Assembly (NCBI GenBank): GCA_018712145.1
Contig: DVHJ01000013.1
Coordinates: 1-35,227 of the forward strand
DNA from: Candidatus Faecousia faecigallinarum
GTDB lineage: Bacteria; Bacillota; Clostridia; Oscillospirales; Oscillospiraceae
Length of the DNA stretch: 35,227 bases
Direction of reading: 5' to 3'
Shown here piece by piece: positions 25,495 to 34,330 of this stretch. A program made the position numbers and the translations under genes. The stretch's first letter is position 1. Each line of letters starts with the position of its first letter. The notes below the pieces were generated by a model. That model made no database searches. It had not been told where the DNA came from and saw only the letters and a list, made by a program, of their open reading frames with translations.

Positions 25495-25740
25495 ATGGAT
25501 TTGAAAACCTGCCGCAAGGTCAGCGGTATTTTATACGTGATCTGCCTGTTTTTTGCCATCGGCTCGTTTGTTGTGCCAAATGAGTGGGTGCAAATGGGGC
25601 TGCTGGGTGCTGCACTGGCCATCGTGCTCATTGTCACGCTGCTTCGGGCCAAGTTTTGGCGCTGTCCCAAATGCGGCCACATTCTGCCCAAAGGGCGGCG
25701 GATTCGCTGCGATTACTGTAAATGGGAAATGGATCTCTAA
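25495..25740 (+). CDS. Small membrane protein with C-terminal zinc ribbon
   Basis: An 81-residue protein with two hydrophobic helices (about 8-27 and 32-52) and a cytoplasmic-looking zinc ribbon (CPKCGHILPKGRRIRCDYC). GGGGGG lies before the ATG. It follows the metal sensor by 11 bases and is probably in its transcript. I know no specific function. It converges on the polysaccharide deacetylase gene with only eight bases between the stop codons and no terminator. Confidence 0.82.
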   Translation: MDLKTCRKVSGILYVICLFFAIGSFVVPNEWVQMGLLGAALAIVLIVTLLRAKFWRCPKCGHILPKGRRIRCDYCKWEMDL

Positions 25741-25748
25741 CGCCCTGC

Positions 25749-26426
25749 TTACGGATAAAAAGCGCTGTAGCACTGTCCGGCGGCCAGGGGGGATGACCGC
25801 AGGGCGGACAACTGGGTCACGGTGACAAAGCGGTAGCCTTGGGCTTGCAGCTGGCGCACAATCTCCAGTGCGGCGTCCACCGAACTGTCGGACATGTCGT
25901 GGAGCAAAATAATATCCCCGTCTTTTACCGTATCCAGCACCCGCCGGATTACAGCGGCGCTGTTTTGGGTGGCCCAGTCTCGGGGATCCACGGACCACCG
26001 GATGATGGACAGCCCCCTGGTCTGGGCGGCTTGGAGCACCGCCTGGGAGGCTTTTCCCCCTGGCGGGCGGAGCAGGCAGGATACGGAGCCGGTTTGGGCC
26101 ATGAGCAGCCCCGCCGTCTTATCCAGCTCTTGGGCCAGCTGCTCCGGGGACATGCAGGACATGCAGTTGTGACTGTAGCCATGCAAGCCGATTTCATGCC
26201 CCCCTTCCAAAATTTCTCCGGCTAGGGTGGGGTACTGCTCCAGCCGGTAGCCGCACAGGAAAAAGGTGGCCTGGGCATTTAACTCCGCCAGGCCCGGCAA
26301 TAGCCGGCGGGTGAACCGGCCAGCTGGGCCGTCATCAAAGGTGAGGGCGACGTATTTTTTTTCAGCGCCCTTCACCGGGATGGGGAGGAAAACCAAAATC
26401 AGCAGCAGGCTAATGATTCGTTTCAT
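25749..26426 (-). CDS. Secreted polysaccharide deacetylase (NodB fold)
   Basis: About 225 residues. A signal peptide (MKRIISLLLILVFLPIPVKG) precedes a NodB domain with TFDDGP (Asp31, Asp32), zinc ligands His82 and His86 (HGYSH), RPPGG, and the late LLHD motif. It probably removes acetyl groups from peptidoglycan or another N-acetylglucosamine polymer, as PdaA/PgdA-type enzymes do. The start is uncertain: ATGs at 26435, 26432 and 26426 are close together, and a weak GCGAG site fits 26426 best. It is divergent from rlmA across a 43-base gap. It has lysozyme-resistance or spore-cortex relatives, but no spore genes are nearby. Confidence 0.87.
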   Translation of the reverse strand: MKRIISLLLILVFLPIPVKGAEKKYVALTFDDGPAGRFTRRLLPGLAELNAQATFFLCGYRLEQYPTLAGEILEGGHEIGLHGYSHNCMSCMSPEQLAQELDKTAGLLMAQTGSVSCLLRPPGGKASQAVLQAAQTRGLSIIRWSVDPRDWATQNSAAVIRRVLDTVKDGDIILLHDMSDSSVDAALEIVRQLQAQGYRFVTVTQLSALRSSPLAAGQCYSAFYP

Positions 26427-26469
26427 TTTCATCATCTCGCTTTCATTTTCATACCGGAAAGGAAAAAAT

Positions 26470-27333
26470 ATGCCCGATATTCTCTGCCCGGTTTGCCGGA
26501 GTGTTTTTGTCCAAAGCCCTGCCCGGTGGCGCTGCGCCAATGGGCATTGTTTTGATGTAGCCCGGCAGGGCTATGTGAATTTGCTCCCGGTTACCCAGAA
26601 GCATGCCCTGCACCCGGGGGATACCATGGCCCAGACGGCTGCCCGCCGGGCCTTTCTGTCAGCGGGGTACTATGCTCCCCTGGCCCAGGCGGTGTGCCGC
26701 CAAGTCCAGGCATTTTCTCCCCGGACGGTGTTGGATGTAGGCTGTGGTGAGGGATACTATACCGGGCTGGTGGAAGAAACTCTGCCCGAAGCATGGGTAA
26801 TGGGCTTGGATATCTCCAAAGATGCGGTGCGTTTAGCGGCAGGCCGGTACAAAAACTGCCGGTTTTTGTGCGCCACAGCGGCCCATTTGCCCTTTCCCGA
26901 CGGCAGCTTTGACCTGATTATGAGCTTGTTTGCCTTAACGGTGCCGGGGGAATTTGCCCGGGTGCTGCGGCCAGGGGGCCATTTGGTACAGGTGCTGGCC
27001 GGGGAGGATCATTTACTGGAGTTAAAATCGGTGATCTATCCGGAGGTGTTCCGCCGGGAGAAAGATACGGTTCCCCAGCTGCCTGGCTTTGCCCTGGTGT
27101 CCACCCGGCAGATTTCCTTCCCTGTGACGGTGGAAGGCCAGCAAATCCAGCATCTGCTGGCCATGACGCCCCACTATTGGCGCATTACGAAAGACGGCGC
27201 AGCCCGGCTGGCGGAGCTTACCCGGTTGGATGACCGGGTAAGTGCAATAATGAATGTGTACCGGCGGGAGGCGGGCTGCGGCTTTACTTTTCCCGGTTTT
27301 TCTGGTACAATGCAGGCAAATACAGGCAGATGA
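26470..27333 (+). CDS. rlmA: 23S rRNA (guanine-N1)-methyltransferase, RlmA type
   Basis: A 287-residue SAM-dependent methyltransferase. An N-terminal zinc finger has Cys6, Cys9, Cys22 and His26 (CPVC and CANGHCFD), followed by the conserved RQGYVNLL segment. The SAM domain carries VLDVGCGEGYYT and an LxPGGH motif. It matches RlmA (G745 or G748 of 23S rRNA); which base is not decidable by eye. GGAAAGGA lies before the ATG at 26470. It runs into prfA after nine bases. Confidence 0.92.
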   Translation: MPDILCPVCRSVFVQSPARWRCANGHCFDVARQGYVNLLPVTQKHALHPGDTMAQTAARRAFLSAGYYAPLAQAVCRQVQAFSPRTVLDVGCGEGYYTGLVEETLPEAWVMGLDISKDAVRLAAGRYKNCRFLCATAAHLPFPDGSFDLIMSLFALTVPGEFARVLRPGGHLVQVLAGEDHLLELKSVIYPEVFRREKDTVPQLPGFALVSTRQISFPVTVEGQQIQHLLAMTPHYWRITKDGAARLAELTRLDDRVSAIMNVYRREAGCGFTFPGFSGTMQANTGR

Positions 27334-27342
27334 GGTTATGAC

Positions 27343-28410
27343 ATGCTGGATAAATTGCAGGCGGTGGCCAACCGCTACGAGGAGCTGTGCGCCAAAGCCG
27401 AGCAGCCGGATTTTTATGCTGACCCGGCCCGGGCGGCAAAGCTGCTGAAGGAAAAAAATGACATTGAACCCATTGTGGAGGCTTACCATGCCCTGTGCAG
27501 GGCAAAGCAGGAGCAGGCCGAGGCCAAGGAACTGCTCACCGGGGAGACGGATCCGGATATGCGGGCTTTGTGCCAGGAGCAGTTCCAGCAGGCCAAGGGG
27601 GATCAGGTCCGGCTGGAAGAGGAACTGAAGATTTTATTGCTGCCCAAGGATCCCAATGATGAGAAAAACGTGATTGTGGAAATCCGGGGCGGTGTAGGCG
27701 GGGAAGAAAGCGCCCTGTTTGCCCACAGCCTGTACCGGATGTACACCATGTACGCCGCCGCCCGGGGCTGGTCGGTGGAGCTGCTGAACTACAACGAGAC
27801 GGAATTGGGAGGCGTGAAGGAAGCGGACTTCCTCATGAGCGGCCGGGGCGCCTGGTCCCGGATGAAATATGAAAGCGGCGTGCACCGGGTGCAGCGGGTG
27901 CCGGAAACCGAGTCCGGCGGCCGGGTGCATACCTCCACCGCCACCGTGGCAGTGCTGCCGGAAATGGAGCCGGTGGATGTGGAGATTCGGGATGAGGATA
28001 TTGAAATGCAGGTGTTCCGCTCCTCCGGGGCCGGTGGCCAGCACATCAACAAAACCTCTTCTGCCGTCCGGCTGATTCACAAGCCCACCGGCATTGTGGT
28101 GGCTTGCCAGGAGGAGCGCAGCCAGGTGCAGAATCGGGAAAAGTGCATGCGGATGCTGGCCTCTAAGCTGTATGAGATTGAGCAGGCCCGGGTTACCGGG
28201 GAAATCACCGGCTTGCGCCGGAGCCAAGTGGGCACCGGAATGCGGAATGAACGTATCCGCACCTACAATTTTCCCCAGGGCCGGGTGACGGACCACCGCA
28301 TTGGCCTGACCTTGTATAAGATTGACGCGGTGATGAACGGCGACTTGGACGAACTCATTGACGCCCTGGCCACCGCCGATCAGGCGGAAAAACTGAAAAA
28401 CGCCCAGTGA
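27343..28410 (+). CDS. prfA: Peptide chain release factor 1
   Basis: A 355-residue class I release factor. The GGQ loop is at 231-233 (SSGAGGQHINKT) and the stop-codon recognition tripeptide PET is at 187-189 (VQRVPETESGGR), in the RF1 PxT class, so it reads UAA and UAG. All domains are present at normal length. A GAGG site lies seven bases before the ATG. It is followed after 19 bases by sua5; the usual partner prmC, which methylates the GGQ glutamine, is not here. Confidence 0.96.
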   Translation: MLDKLQAVANRYEELCAKAEQPDFYADPARAAKLLKEKNDIEPIVEAYHALCRAKQEQAEAKELLTGETDPDMRALCQEQFQQAKGDQVRLEEELKILLLPKDPNDEKNVIVEIRGGVGGEESALFAHSLYRMYTMYAAARGWSVELLNYNETELGGVKEADFLMSGRGAWSRMKYESGVHRVQRVPETESGGRVHTSTATVAVLPEMEPVDVEIRDEDIEMQVFRSSGAGGQHINKTSSAVRLIHKPTGIVVACQEERSQVQNREKCMRMLASKLYEIEQARVTGEITGLRRSQVGTGMRNERIRTYNFPQGRVTDHRIGLTLYKIDAVMNGDLDELIDALATADQAEKLKNAQ

Positions 28411-28429
28411 TTGGCCGGAGGAGATATCC

Positions 28430-29464
28430 ATGAATACGTTGCGTTTATCTGCCCAGGATCCCCGGACGCCGGAAATTGCGGCGGGGATTCTCCGCCGGGG
28501 CGGTTTGGTGGCCGTCCCTACGGAGACGGTGTACGGCCTGGGGGCGGACGGGTTAAATCCGGCGGCAGTGAAGCGGATTTTTTTGGCAAAGGGGCGGCCG
28601 GGGGATAATCCACTGATTCTCCATGTCACCGGTGTGGAACAATTGCCCCAGTTTTGTCATGATATTCCCCAGGCGGCTTACCGCCTGGCCCAAGCCTTCT
28701 GGCCTGGCCCATTGACCATGGTGCTGCCGGCCAACGATTGCGTCCCCAGGGAAACCACCGGGGGCCTGGATACCGTGGCCATCCGCTGCCCCCAGACGCC
28801 GGTGACCCGGGAAATTATCCGCCTGGCTGGTGTGCCGGTGGCGGCGCCGTCGGCAAATTTGTCCGGCAAACCCTCTACCACCACTGCTCAGCATGTGCTC
28901 CATGACCACGACGGCCGGATTGATGCGGTGGTGGACGGCGGGCCATGCGCCGTTGGCGTGGAGTCCACCATTGTGGATCTCACCGAGGATAGGCCCCGTT
29001 TGCTGCGCCCCGGCGGCGTGGGGCCGGAGGCGTTGCTTGCGGTGTTGGGGGACTTGGTCATTGACCGTGCGGTAACCGGCCTATTGGCCGATGGAGATGT
29101 GGTAAAAGCCCCGGGGATGAAGTACCGCCACTATGCCCCCCAGGAGCCGGTGATTATCGTTGCCGGTTCCCGGGAAAAAGCTGCCCGGTATATCCATGCC
29201 CATTTCCAGCCCGGGGACCGGGTGCTGTGTTTTGCCGAGGAGTTGCCCCTCTATGCCGGCTGCGCGCCCTTAGCTTATGGCCTGGAGGCGGATCCCCTGT
29301 CCCTGTCTGCCGGGTTGTTTGCCGCCCTGCGGGACTTGGATGACCCGGCGGTGCGCCGGGTGTTTGCCCGGTGCCCGGTGGGGGGCGGCGTGGCTTACGC
29401 GGTGCAGAACCGGCTGAACAAAGCTGCCGGGTTCCACATCGTGGATGCGGAGGCGGCGGAATGA
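28430..29464 (+). CDS. sua5: L-threonylcarbamoyladenylate synthase, two-domain Sua5 type
   Basis: A 344-residue enzyme that makes threonylcarbamoyl-AMP from threonine, bicarbonate and ATP, the first step of t6A37 tRNA modification. The YrdC/TsaC domain shows TETVYGLGAD, KGRPGDNPL and PSANLSGKPSTT. The C-terminal Sua5 domain (about 220-344) makes it the long form. GGAGGAGA precedes the ATG. Its stop overlaps the coaE start (ATGA). Confidence 0.94.
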   Translation: MNTLRLSAQDPRTPEIAAGILRRGGLVAVPTETVYGLGADGLNPAAVKRIFLAKGRPGDNPLILHVTGVEQLPQFCHDIPQAAYRLAQAFWPGPLTMVLPANDCVPRETTGGLDTVAIRCPQTPVTREIIRLAGVPVAAPSANLSGKPSTTTAQHVLHDHDGRIDAVVDGGPCAVGVESTIVDLTEDRPRLLRPGGVGPEALLAVLGDLVIDRAVTGLLADGDVVKAPGMKYRHYAPQEPVIIVAGSREKAARYIHAHFQPGDRVLCFAEELPLYAGCAPLAYGLEADPLSLSAGLFAALRDLDDPAVRRVFARCPVGGGVAYAVQNRLNKAAGFHIVDAEAAE

Positions 29465-30078
29465 TTATCCTGGGCATTACCGGCGGCTCCGGCTCCGGCA
29501 AAACCACCGCCTTGGCGGCAGTCCGGACCCTGGGCGGACTGACTTTGGACTGCGATGAAATTTACCACCGGCTCTTGGTCAGTTCTCCCGGGCTGCTGGC
29601 GGCCATTGACGCCCGGTTTCCCGGTATGGTGCGCAATGGGCAGCTGGACCGGAAACGCCTGGGCAGCCTGGTGTTTGGCGACAAGGCCGCCCTGTTGGAC
29701 TTAAACCGCATTGCCCATGGGGCGGTGAAGGCAGAGGTTGTGGCCCGGCTGGCCGGTTGCACCAAATCCCTGGCAGCCATTGACGCCATTGCCCTGTTTG
29801 AGGGGGGATTGGCGGAATTGTGTACCGCCACCGTTGCCGTTACGGCGCCCCGGCCGGTGCGCATTGCCCGGCTCATGGCCAGGGAGGGAATTTCCCAGGC
29901 ATATGCAGAGGCCAGGATAAACGCCCAGCCGGAGGATGGGGAATTCCGCCGCCGGTGTACCTATACCCTGGAAAATAACGGCGGCCAGGGGGAATTTTAT
30001 CAGAAAGCCCTGGCCCTATTTCAATCTTTGATTCCCGAAGCACACATAGATATACATAAGGAGGACAATCATGAGTAA
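29461..30078 (+). CDS. coaE: Dephospho-CoA kinase
   Basis: A 205-residue P-loop kinase that phosphorylates dephospho-CoA, the last step of CoA synthesis. GGSGSGKTT (8-16) is the Walker A. LDCDEIYH holds the catalytic-region Asp, and a basic lid (RIARLMAREG) follows. The ATG overlaps the sua5 stop. An in-frame ATG at 29371 lies inside sua5 and is not used. The 3' end overlaps the next gene by eight bases. The fit is good though divergent from textbook CoaE. Confidence 0.88.
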   Translation: MIILGITGGSGSGKTTALAAVRTLGGLTLDCDEIYHRLLVSSPGLLAAIDARFPGMVRNGQLDRKRLGSLVFGDKAALLDLNRIAHGAVKAEVVARLAGCTKSLAAIDAIALFEGGLAELCTATVAVTAPRPVRIARLMAREGISQAYAEARINAQPEDGEFRRRCTYTLENNGGQGEFYQKALALFQSLIPEAHIDIHKEDNHE

Positions 30079-31462
30079 CGAAACCCTGCGCGAGACCCTG
30101 CTGTTCCAGCCCAAGCACGGCTATGACCGGCTTGACCCGGCCCAGAAGGCGGAGATGGAAAGCTACTGCAAGGACTATGCCGCCTTTATGGACGCAGCGA
30201 AAACCGAGCGGGAGGCAGTTGCCTTCACCGTGGACATGGCGGAGAAGGCGGGATTCCGCCCCTTACAGCCTGGCATGACCTTGAAGCCCGGGGACCGGGT
30301 TTACCGGAACAACCGGGGCAAGAGTATTATGCTGGCCGTGGTGGGGGAAAAGAGCCTGAACGACGGCGTGAACATCTGCGCGGCTCACATTGACAGCCCC
30401 CGGATGGACGTAAAGCCCAATCCCCTGTATGAAGATTCGGAAATTGCCTACCTGAAGACCCACTACTACGGCGGGATTAAGAAATACCAGTGGACCACGG
30501 TTCCCCTGGCGATTCACGGCGTGGTGTACCGCAGGGACGGTCAGCTGGTCAATGTAACCATCGGGGAGGACGACAATGATCCTGTGCTGTGCGTATCCGA
30601 TTTGCTGGTCCACCTGTCTGGGGATCAGATGAAGAAGACCCTGGCCGAGGGCATCTCCGGGGAACAGCTGAATGTGATTTTGGGCACCATTCCCCTTTCT
30701 GGGGACGATGGGGCTGACCGGGTGAAGCTGGCGGTGATGAATCTCCTCCACGAAAAGTACGGCATGATTGAGGAGGACTTTTTGTCTGCGGAACTGACCA
30801 TTGTCCCCGCCGGTAAGTGCCGGGAGGTGGGCCTAGACCGGAGCCTTCTGGGGGCCTACGGCCATGACGACCGGGTTTGCGCCTATGCTGCCCTGGTTCC
30901 CCTGCTGGCCCTGGGCACCCCGGAGCGGACGGCGGTGTGCGTTTTGGCGGATAAGGAGGAAATTGGCTCGGTAGGCGTGTCCGGAATGCAGTCTTCCTGC
31001 TTTGAGACCTTTGTCCAGGATTTGTGCGACAGCCAGGGCGCCAGCCTGAACCGCTGCTTTGAAAGCGCTTTCTGCCTGTCGGCGGATGTGACCAACGCTT
31101 TTGACCCCAACTTTGCCGAGACCTGTGACAAGCGGAACAATGCCCGGCTGAACTATGGGGTGGGCGTATGTAAGTACACCGGCTCCCGGGGCAAGGGCGG
31201 CGCTTCCGATGCCTCTGCCGAGGCCATGGGTTACCTCCGGAGCTTGTTGGATGCCAACGGGATCCAGTGGCAGATTGCCACCCTGGGCAAGGTGGATCAG
31301 GGGGGCGGCGGCACCGTGGCGGCTTACATGGCCAACCGGAACATTGTCACCGTGGATGCCGGCGTGCCGGTTCTGTGCATGCACGCGCCCTGGGAACTGG
31401 TGAGCAAGCTGGACTGCTACATGACCATGAAGGCAATGGCGGCGGTATACGCCGGCAAATAA
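30071..31462 (+). CDS. M18-family aminopeptidase
   Basis: A 463-residue zinc aminopeptidase of the aspartyl-aminopeptidase (M18) family. Metal-binding residues are visible: His106 (AAHIDSPR), Asp in GAYGHDDRVCAY, Glu-Glu in DKEEIGS, Asp in LSADVTNA and the late His in MHAPWE. It lies in the cytoplasm and trims N-terminal residues from peptides; a dodecamer is typical of the family. A strong AAGGAGG lies within coaE. It ends the plus-strand run at a clear terminator. Confidence 0.93.
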   Translation: MSNETLRETLLFQPKHGYDRLDPAQKAEMESYCKDYAAFMDAAKTEREAVAFTVDMAEKAGFRPLQPGMTLKPGDRVYRNNRGKSIMLAVVGEKSLNDGVNICAAHIDSPRMDVKPNPLYEDSEIAYLKTHYYGGIKKYQWTTVPLAIHGVVYRRDGQLVNVTIGEDDNDPVLCVSDLLVHLSGDQMKKTLAEGISGEQLNVILGTIPLSGDDGADRVKLAVMNLLHEKYGMIEEDFLSAELTIVPAGKCREVGLDRSLLGAYGHDDRVCAYAALVPLLALGTPERTAVCVLADKEEIGSVGVSGMQSSCFETFVQDLCDSQGASLNRCFESAFCLSADVTNAFDPNFAETCDKRNNARLNYGVGVCKYTGSRGKGGASDASAEAMGYLRSLLDANGIQWQIATLGKVDQGGGGTVAAYMANRNIVTVDAGVPVLCMHAPWELVSKLDCYMTMKAMAAVYAGK

Positions 31463-31471
31463 AGATAATAA

Positions 31472-31508
31472 AGGCGTCCCCGGAACTCCAGGGACGCCTG
31501 CTTTTTTT
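31472..31508. terminator. Bidirectional terminator between the M18 peptidase gene and serS
   Basis: Nine-base perfect arms AGGCGTCCC (31472-31480) and GGGACGCCT (31491-31499) with a 10-base loop and GCTTTTTTT on the plus strand. The minus-strand tail (TTTATTATC) is weaker but begins right after the serS stop at 31512. Confidence 0.88.
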
Positions 31509-31511
31509 GGG

Positions 31512-32801
31512 TTATTTCGGGGAAATGACTTCCAGCCCGCCCAGGTACTTCCGCAGCACCTCCGGCACCACCACGGAGCCGTCTGCCTGCTGATTCTGCT
31601 CCACCATGGCCGGGAAAATCCGGGAGGTGGCCAGACCGGAGCCGTTCAGAGTGTGGACAAATTCCGGTTTGCCGGTTTCCGCCCGGCGGAACCGGATATT
31701 CCCCCGGCGGGCCTGGTAATCCCGGGCATTGGACACCGAGGAAACCTCCTTGTATCCGTTCATGGATGGAATTTGAATCTCAATGTCGTAGGTTCTGGCC
31801 ATGGAGGCGGAGCAATCCCCTGCCGCCAGCTTCACGGTGCGGAAATGGAAGCCCAGGCCCTTCACCAGGTCCTCCGCTTTTTTCACCAGCTCTTCAAAGG
31901 CGGCGTCGGAATCCTCCGGCCGGGTGTACTGGAACATCTCCACCTTGTTGAACTGGTGCCCCCGCACCATGCCCCGCTCGTCTGCCCGGTGGCTCCCAGC
32001 CTCCCGGCGGAAGCAGGGAGTGTAGGAGAAGAATTTTTTGGGCAGGGCCGATTCCGGCAGAATCTCATCCCGGTAAACGCTGGCCAATGCCGCTTCGGCG
32101 GTGGGCAGCATATAATGGACGCGGTCATCGGTGGGATTGGCAATTTTATAGACTTCATCTGCGAATTTGGGGAATTGGCCTGCGGTTTCCCCGCACTGGT
32201 ATTCCAGCATCAGGGGGGGCAAAATGAACTCGTACCCGTCGGCCACGTGGGTGTCGATAAAATAGTTCAGCAGCGCCCACTCCAGCCGTGCGCCCATACC
32301 GGTGTACATCCAGAAGCCGGAACCGGCCAACTTTGTGCCCCGGTCATAGTCAATGAGCCCCAGGGATTGGCACAGATCCACATGGTGCTGGGGCGGAAAT
32401 GCAAACTGGTGGGGTTGGCCATAGTACCGCAGGGGCTCATTGTTTTCTTTGCCACCGGGGGCCAGATCCGGGTCCGGCAAGTTGGGCAGGGCAAGCATAC
32501 AGGTGCGGTACTCCGCCTCCACCTTATCCAGGGTTTGGGCATCGGCGGCAATGGCGGCTTTCAGTTCCGCCATTTGCTGAAAAATGGGGGTCACATCTTG
32601 CCCGGCCTTTTTCAGCTTGGGTATTTCTTTAGAGATCCGGTTTTGCTCCGCCTTTTTCGTCTCCGTCTGCATAATCAATGCCCGGCGCTGGCCGTCCAGC
32701 TCTAGAATTCGGTCTACGGTTTCGTCGCAATCCACACCTTTGGCCTTGAGGCCGGCTTTCACGCCCTGGGGGTCTTCTTTGATTCGTTTAATGTCCAGCA
32801 T
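31512..32801 (-). CDS. serS: Seryl-tRNA synthetase
   Basis: A 429-residue class II synthetase charging tRNA-Ser. An N-terminal long coiled-coil arm (about 1-110) binds the tRNA. Motif 2 (FRREAGSHRADERGMVRGHQFNKVE) and motif 3 (NGSGLATSRIFPAMVEQNQ) are intact. The ATG at 32801 is preferred; a GTG at 32810 extends it by three codons and would overlap the SD. It lies 13 bases after the coiled-coil gene in the parA-parB transcript, and no T-box leader is seen upstream. Confidence 0.95.
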   Translation of the reverse strand: MLDIKRIKEDPQGVKAGLKAKGVDCDETVDRILELDGQRRALIMQTETKKAEQNRISKEIPKLKKAGQDVTPIFQQMAELKAAIAADAQTLDKVEAEYRTCMLALPNLPDPDLAPGGKENNEPLRYYGQPHQFAFPPQHHVDLCQSLGLIDYDRGTKLAGSGFWMYTGMGARLEWALLNYFIDTHVADGYEFILPPLMLEYQCGETAGQFPKFADEVYKIANPTDDRVHYMLPTAEAALASVYRDEILPESALPKKFFSYTPCFRREAGSHRADERGMVRGHQFNKVEMFQYTRPEDSDAAFEELVKKAEDLVKGLGFHFRTVKLAAGDCSASMARTYDIEIQIPSMNGYKEVSSVSNARDYQARRGNIRFRRAETGKPEFVHTLNGSGLATSRIFPAMVEQNQQADGSVVVPEVLRKYLGGLEVISPK

Positions 32802-32814
32802 TTCCTTCACCTTT

Positions 32815-33459
32815 CTATGATTCTGCCGCCGTGGCGGCCAGCAATTGTTGGTATACGGCCTTGCCCTGGCTATCCAGCATATCGGCCAAGGCAGCCAGTG
32901 CGGTCATGTCCCGCTGAAAATCTTCGGTCCGTTCTTCGCTCAGGGCCAGCAGAGCCGAGCAAAGCAATTCATAGGCTTCCTGTTGCTGTTCGGTTTGCGC
33001 CTGAGTCTGGGTCAGTTCCTCTTCCAAGCTGTCAATCTGACGGTTTGCTGTTTCCAGCTCCTCCTTGGCGATAGCACTTTCCGATTCCAGCTGTGCCTGT
33101 AAGTCCGCCAACTGGGTTTGCAGGTCCTGGTTTGTTTGGGTTAATTCCCGGTTGTTGTCCTGCAGCTGCTCTGCCTTGGCCAAGGCGCTGGAGGCGCTCT
33201 GGTTTAATTCGGAAATATCCTGCTGCTGAAGCAAAAATGACAGCAGCACCAGAACAAAGGATACGCCAAATAGCAGGGAGATATAAGTAAGCAGCGCCCG
33301 CTCTCGCCGGGGGCTGCGGCCTGGCTTCTCCGCCTCTGGCGGAGAGGCTTCCGGAGTGGGGGATTCCGGAGCCTGGGCGTCCTGCTTAGGCTTTTCTTCA
33401 ATGAGTTGCTCCACTTTTTCCAGCAATTCCTGGCCGGGTTTTCCGTTTTTTCTCTTCAT
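32815..33459 (-). CDS. Bitopic membrane protein with extracellular coiled coil
   Basis: A 214-residue hypothetical protein. It has a charged, Pro/Glu-rich cytoplasmic segment (about 1-55), one membrane helix (about 56-77), and a long Gln/Glu/Leu-rich coiled coil outside (about 80-170), then a helical Ala-rich tail. The start follows AAAGGAG, which lies in the last parB codons. The slot between parB and serS is held in some clostridia by DUF4446 membrane proteins, as I recall, but this one does not obviously resemble them. It could link the nucleoid-segregation genes to the envelope, but that is only context. Confidence 0.8.
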   Translation of the reverse strand: MKRKNGKPGQELLEKVEQLIEEKPKQDAQAPESPTPEASPPEAEKPGRSPRRERALLTYISLLFGVSFVLVLLSFLLQQQDISELNQSASSALAKAEQLQDNNRELTQTNQDLQTQLADLQAQLESESAIAKEELETANRQIDSLEEELTQTQAQTEQQQEAYELLCSALLALSEERTEDFQRDMTALAALADMLDSQGKAVYQQLLAATAAES

Positions 33460-33464
33460 GGGTG

Positions 33465-34328
33465 CTACTCCTTTGCCAGTGCCCGCAAGGCCTCATACAG
33501 CCGCTGCAAATCCTCTGGGCCGTAGAACTCCAACTCCAGTTTTCCTTTTCGCTTCCCCCCCACAATTTTCACCCCTCTGCCCAGGCTCTGGGATAGGGTT
33601 TTCTCACACTCTGCTACATAATCCACCCGCAGGCTGGGCTGCACCACAGGTTTTGGCTCCTTGGCTAAAGTTTTGCACAGCTGTTCTGCCTGGCGGACAT
33701 TGAGGTTCTGAGTGAGGATCTTTTTCGCTGCTTCCCGGCGTTTCTGGGGATCTTTCAGGGAAAGCACAGCCCGGGCATGCCCGGGGGTAAGGCTGCCGGA
33801 CTGTACCAGTTCCAGCAGGTCTTCTTCCAGGCTGAGCAACCGCAGGGCATTGGCCACCGCTGGCCGGGATTTGCCTACCCGCTGGGCGGCTTCTTCCTGG
33901 GTCATTCCGTATTCGGTAATTAAGCGGTGGAAGCCTTGGGCCTCTTCCACCGGGTTGAGATCTTGCCGCTGCAGGTTTTCAATGAGGGCCAACTCCATTG
34001 CTGTTCGGTCATCGGCTTCGATGACCAGGGCGGGAACCTCCCCCAACCCCGCCAGCCGGGCAGCCCGCCACCGCCGCTCCCCAGCGATAATTTGGTAGTA
34101 TCCGTTGGGTAACCGGCGGACGGTTAGAGGCTGTAGTATGCCATGCACGCGGATGGATTCGGCCAGCGCATCCAACTCCTCCGGGGGGAAATCCCGGCGA
34201 GGCTGGTTTGGATTGGGCTCTACCTTCTGTAGTGGGAGTTGCTGAAGGCCGCTTTCCAGTTCAGCGGCCGGCACATAGTCACTGAGTAAAGCGCCCAATC
34301 CCCTGCCCAGACCTTTCTGTTGCGCCAT
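33465..34328 (-). CDS. parB: Chromosome-partitioning protein ParB (Spo0J)
   Basis: A 287-residue ParB CTPase that loads onto parS sites, spreads as a clamp and recruits SMC. It has the N-terminal GRGLGALL motif, the arginine-rich box IIAGERRWRAARLAG, the ENLQRQDLNPVEEA motif and a helix-turn-helix (QEEAAQRVGKSRPAVANALRLL). The ATG at 34328 is 10 bases after AAAGGAG; earlier in-frame starts lie too near that site or inside parA. A perfect parS lies 840 bases upstream. Confidence 0.96.
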   Translation of the reverse strand: MAQQKGLGRGLGALLSDYVPAAELESGLQQLPLQKVEPNPNQPRRDFPPEELDALAESIRVHGILQPLTVRRLPNGYYQIIAGERRWRAARLAGLGEVPALVIEADDRTAMELALIENLQRQDLNPVEEAQGFHRLITEYGMTQEEAAQRVGKSRPAVANALRLLSLEEDLLELVQSGSLTPGHARAVLSLKDPQKRREAAKKILTQNLNVRQAEQLCKTLAKEPKPVVQPSLRVDYVAECEKTLSQSLGRGVKIVGGKRKGKLELEFYGPEDLQRLYEALRALAKE

Positions 34329-34330
34329 AT

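Noticed and set aside
27634-28629. 331-codon minus-strand frame over prfA and sua5
   Set aside because: It is antisense to two firmly identified genes and lacks any ribosome site or recognisable domain.
31653-32705. Long plus-strand open frame (350 codons) across serS
   Set aside because: The serS reading is unambiguous with class II motifs; the opposite frame has no domain and low-complexity His/Gly-rich content.
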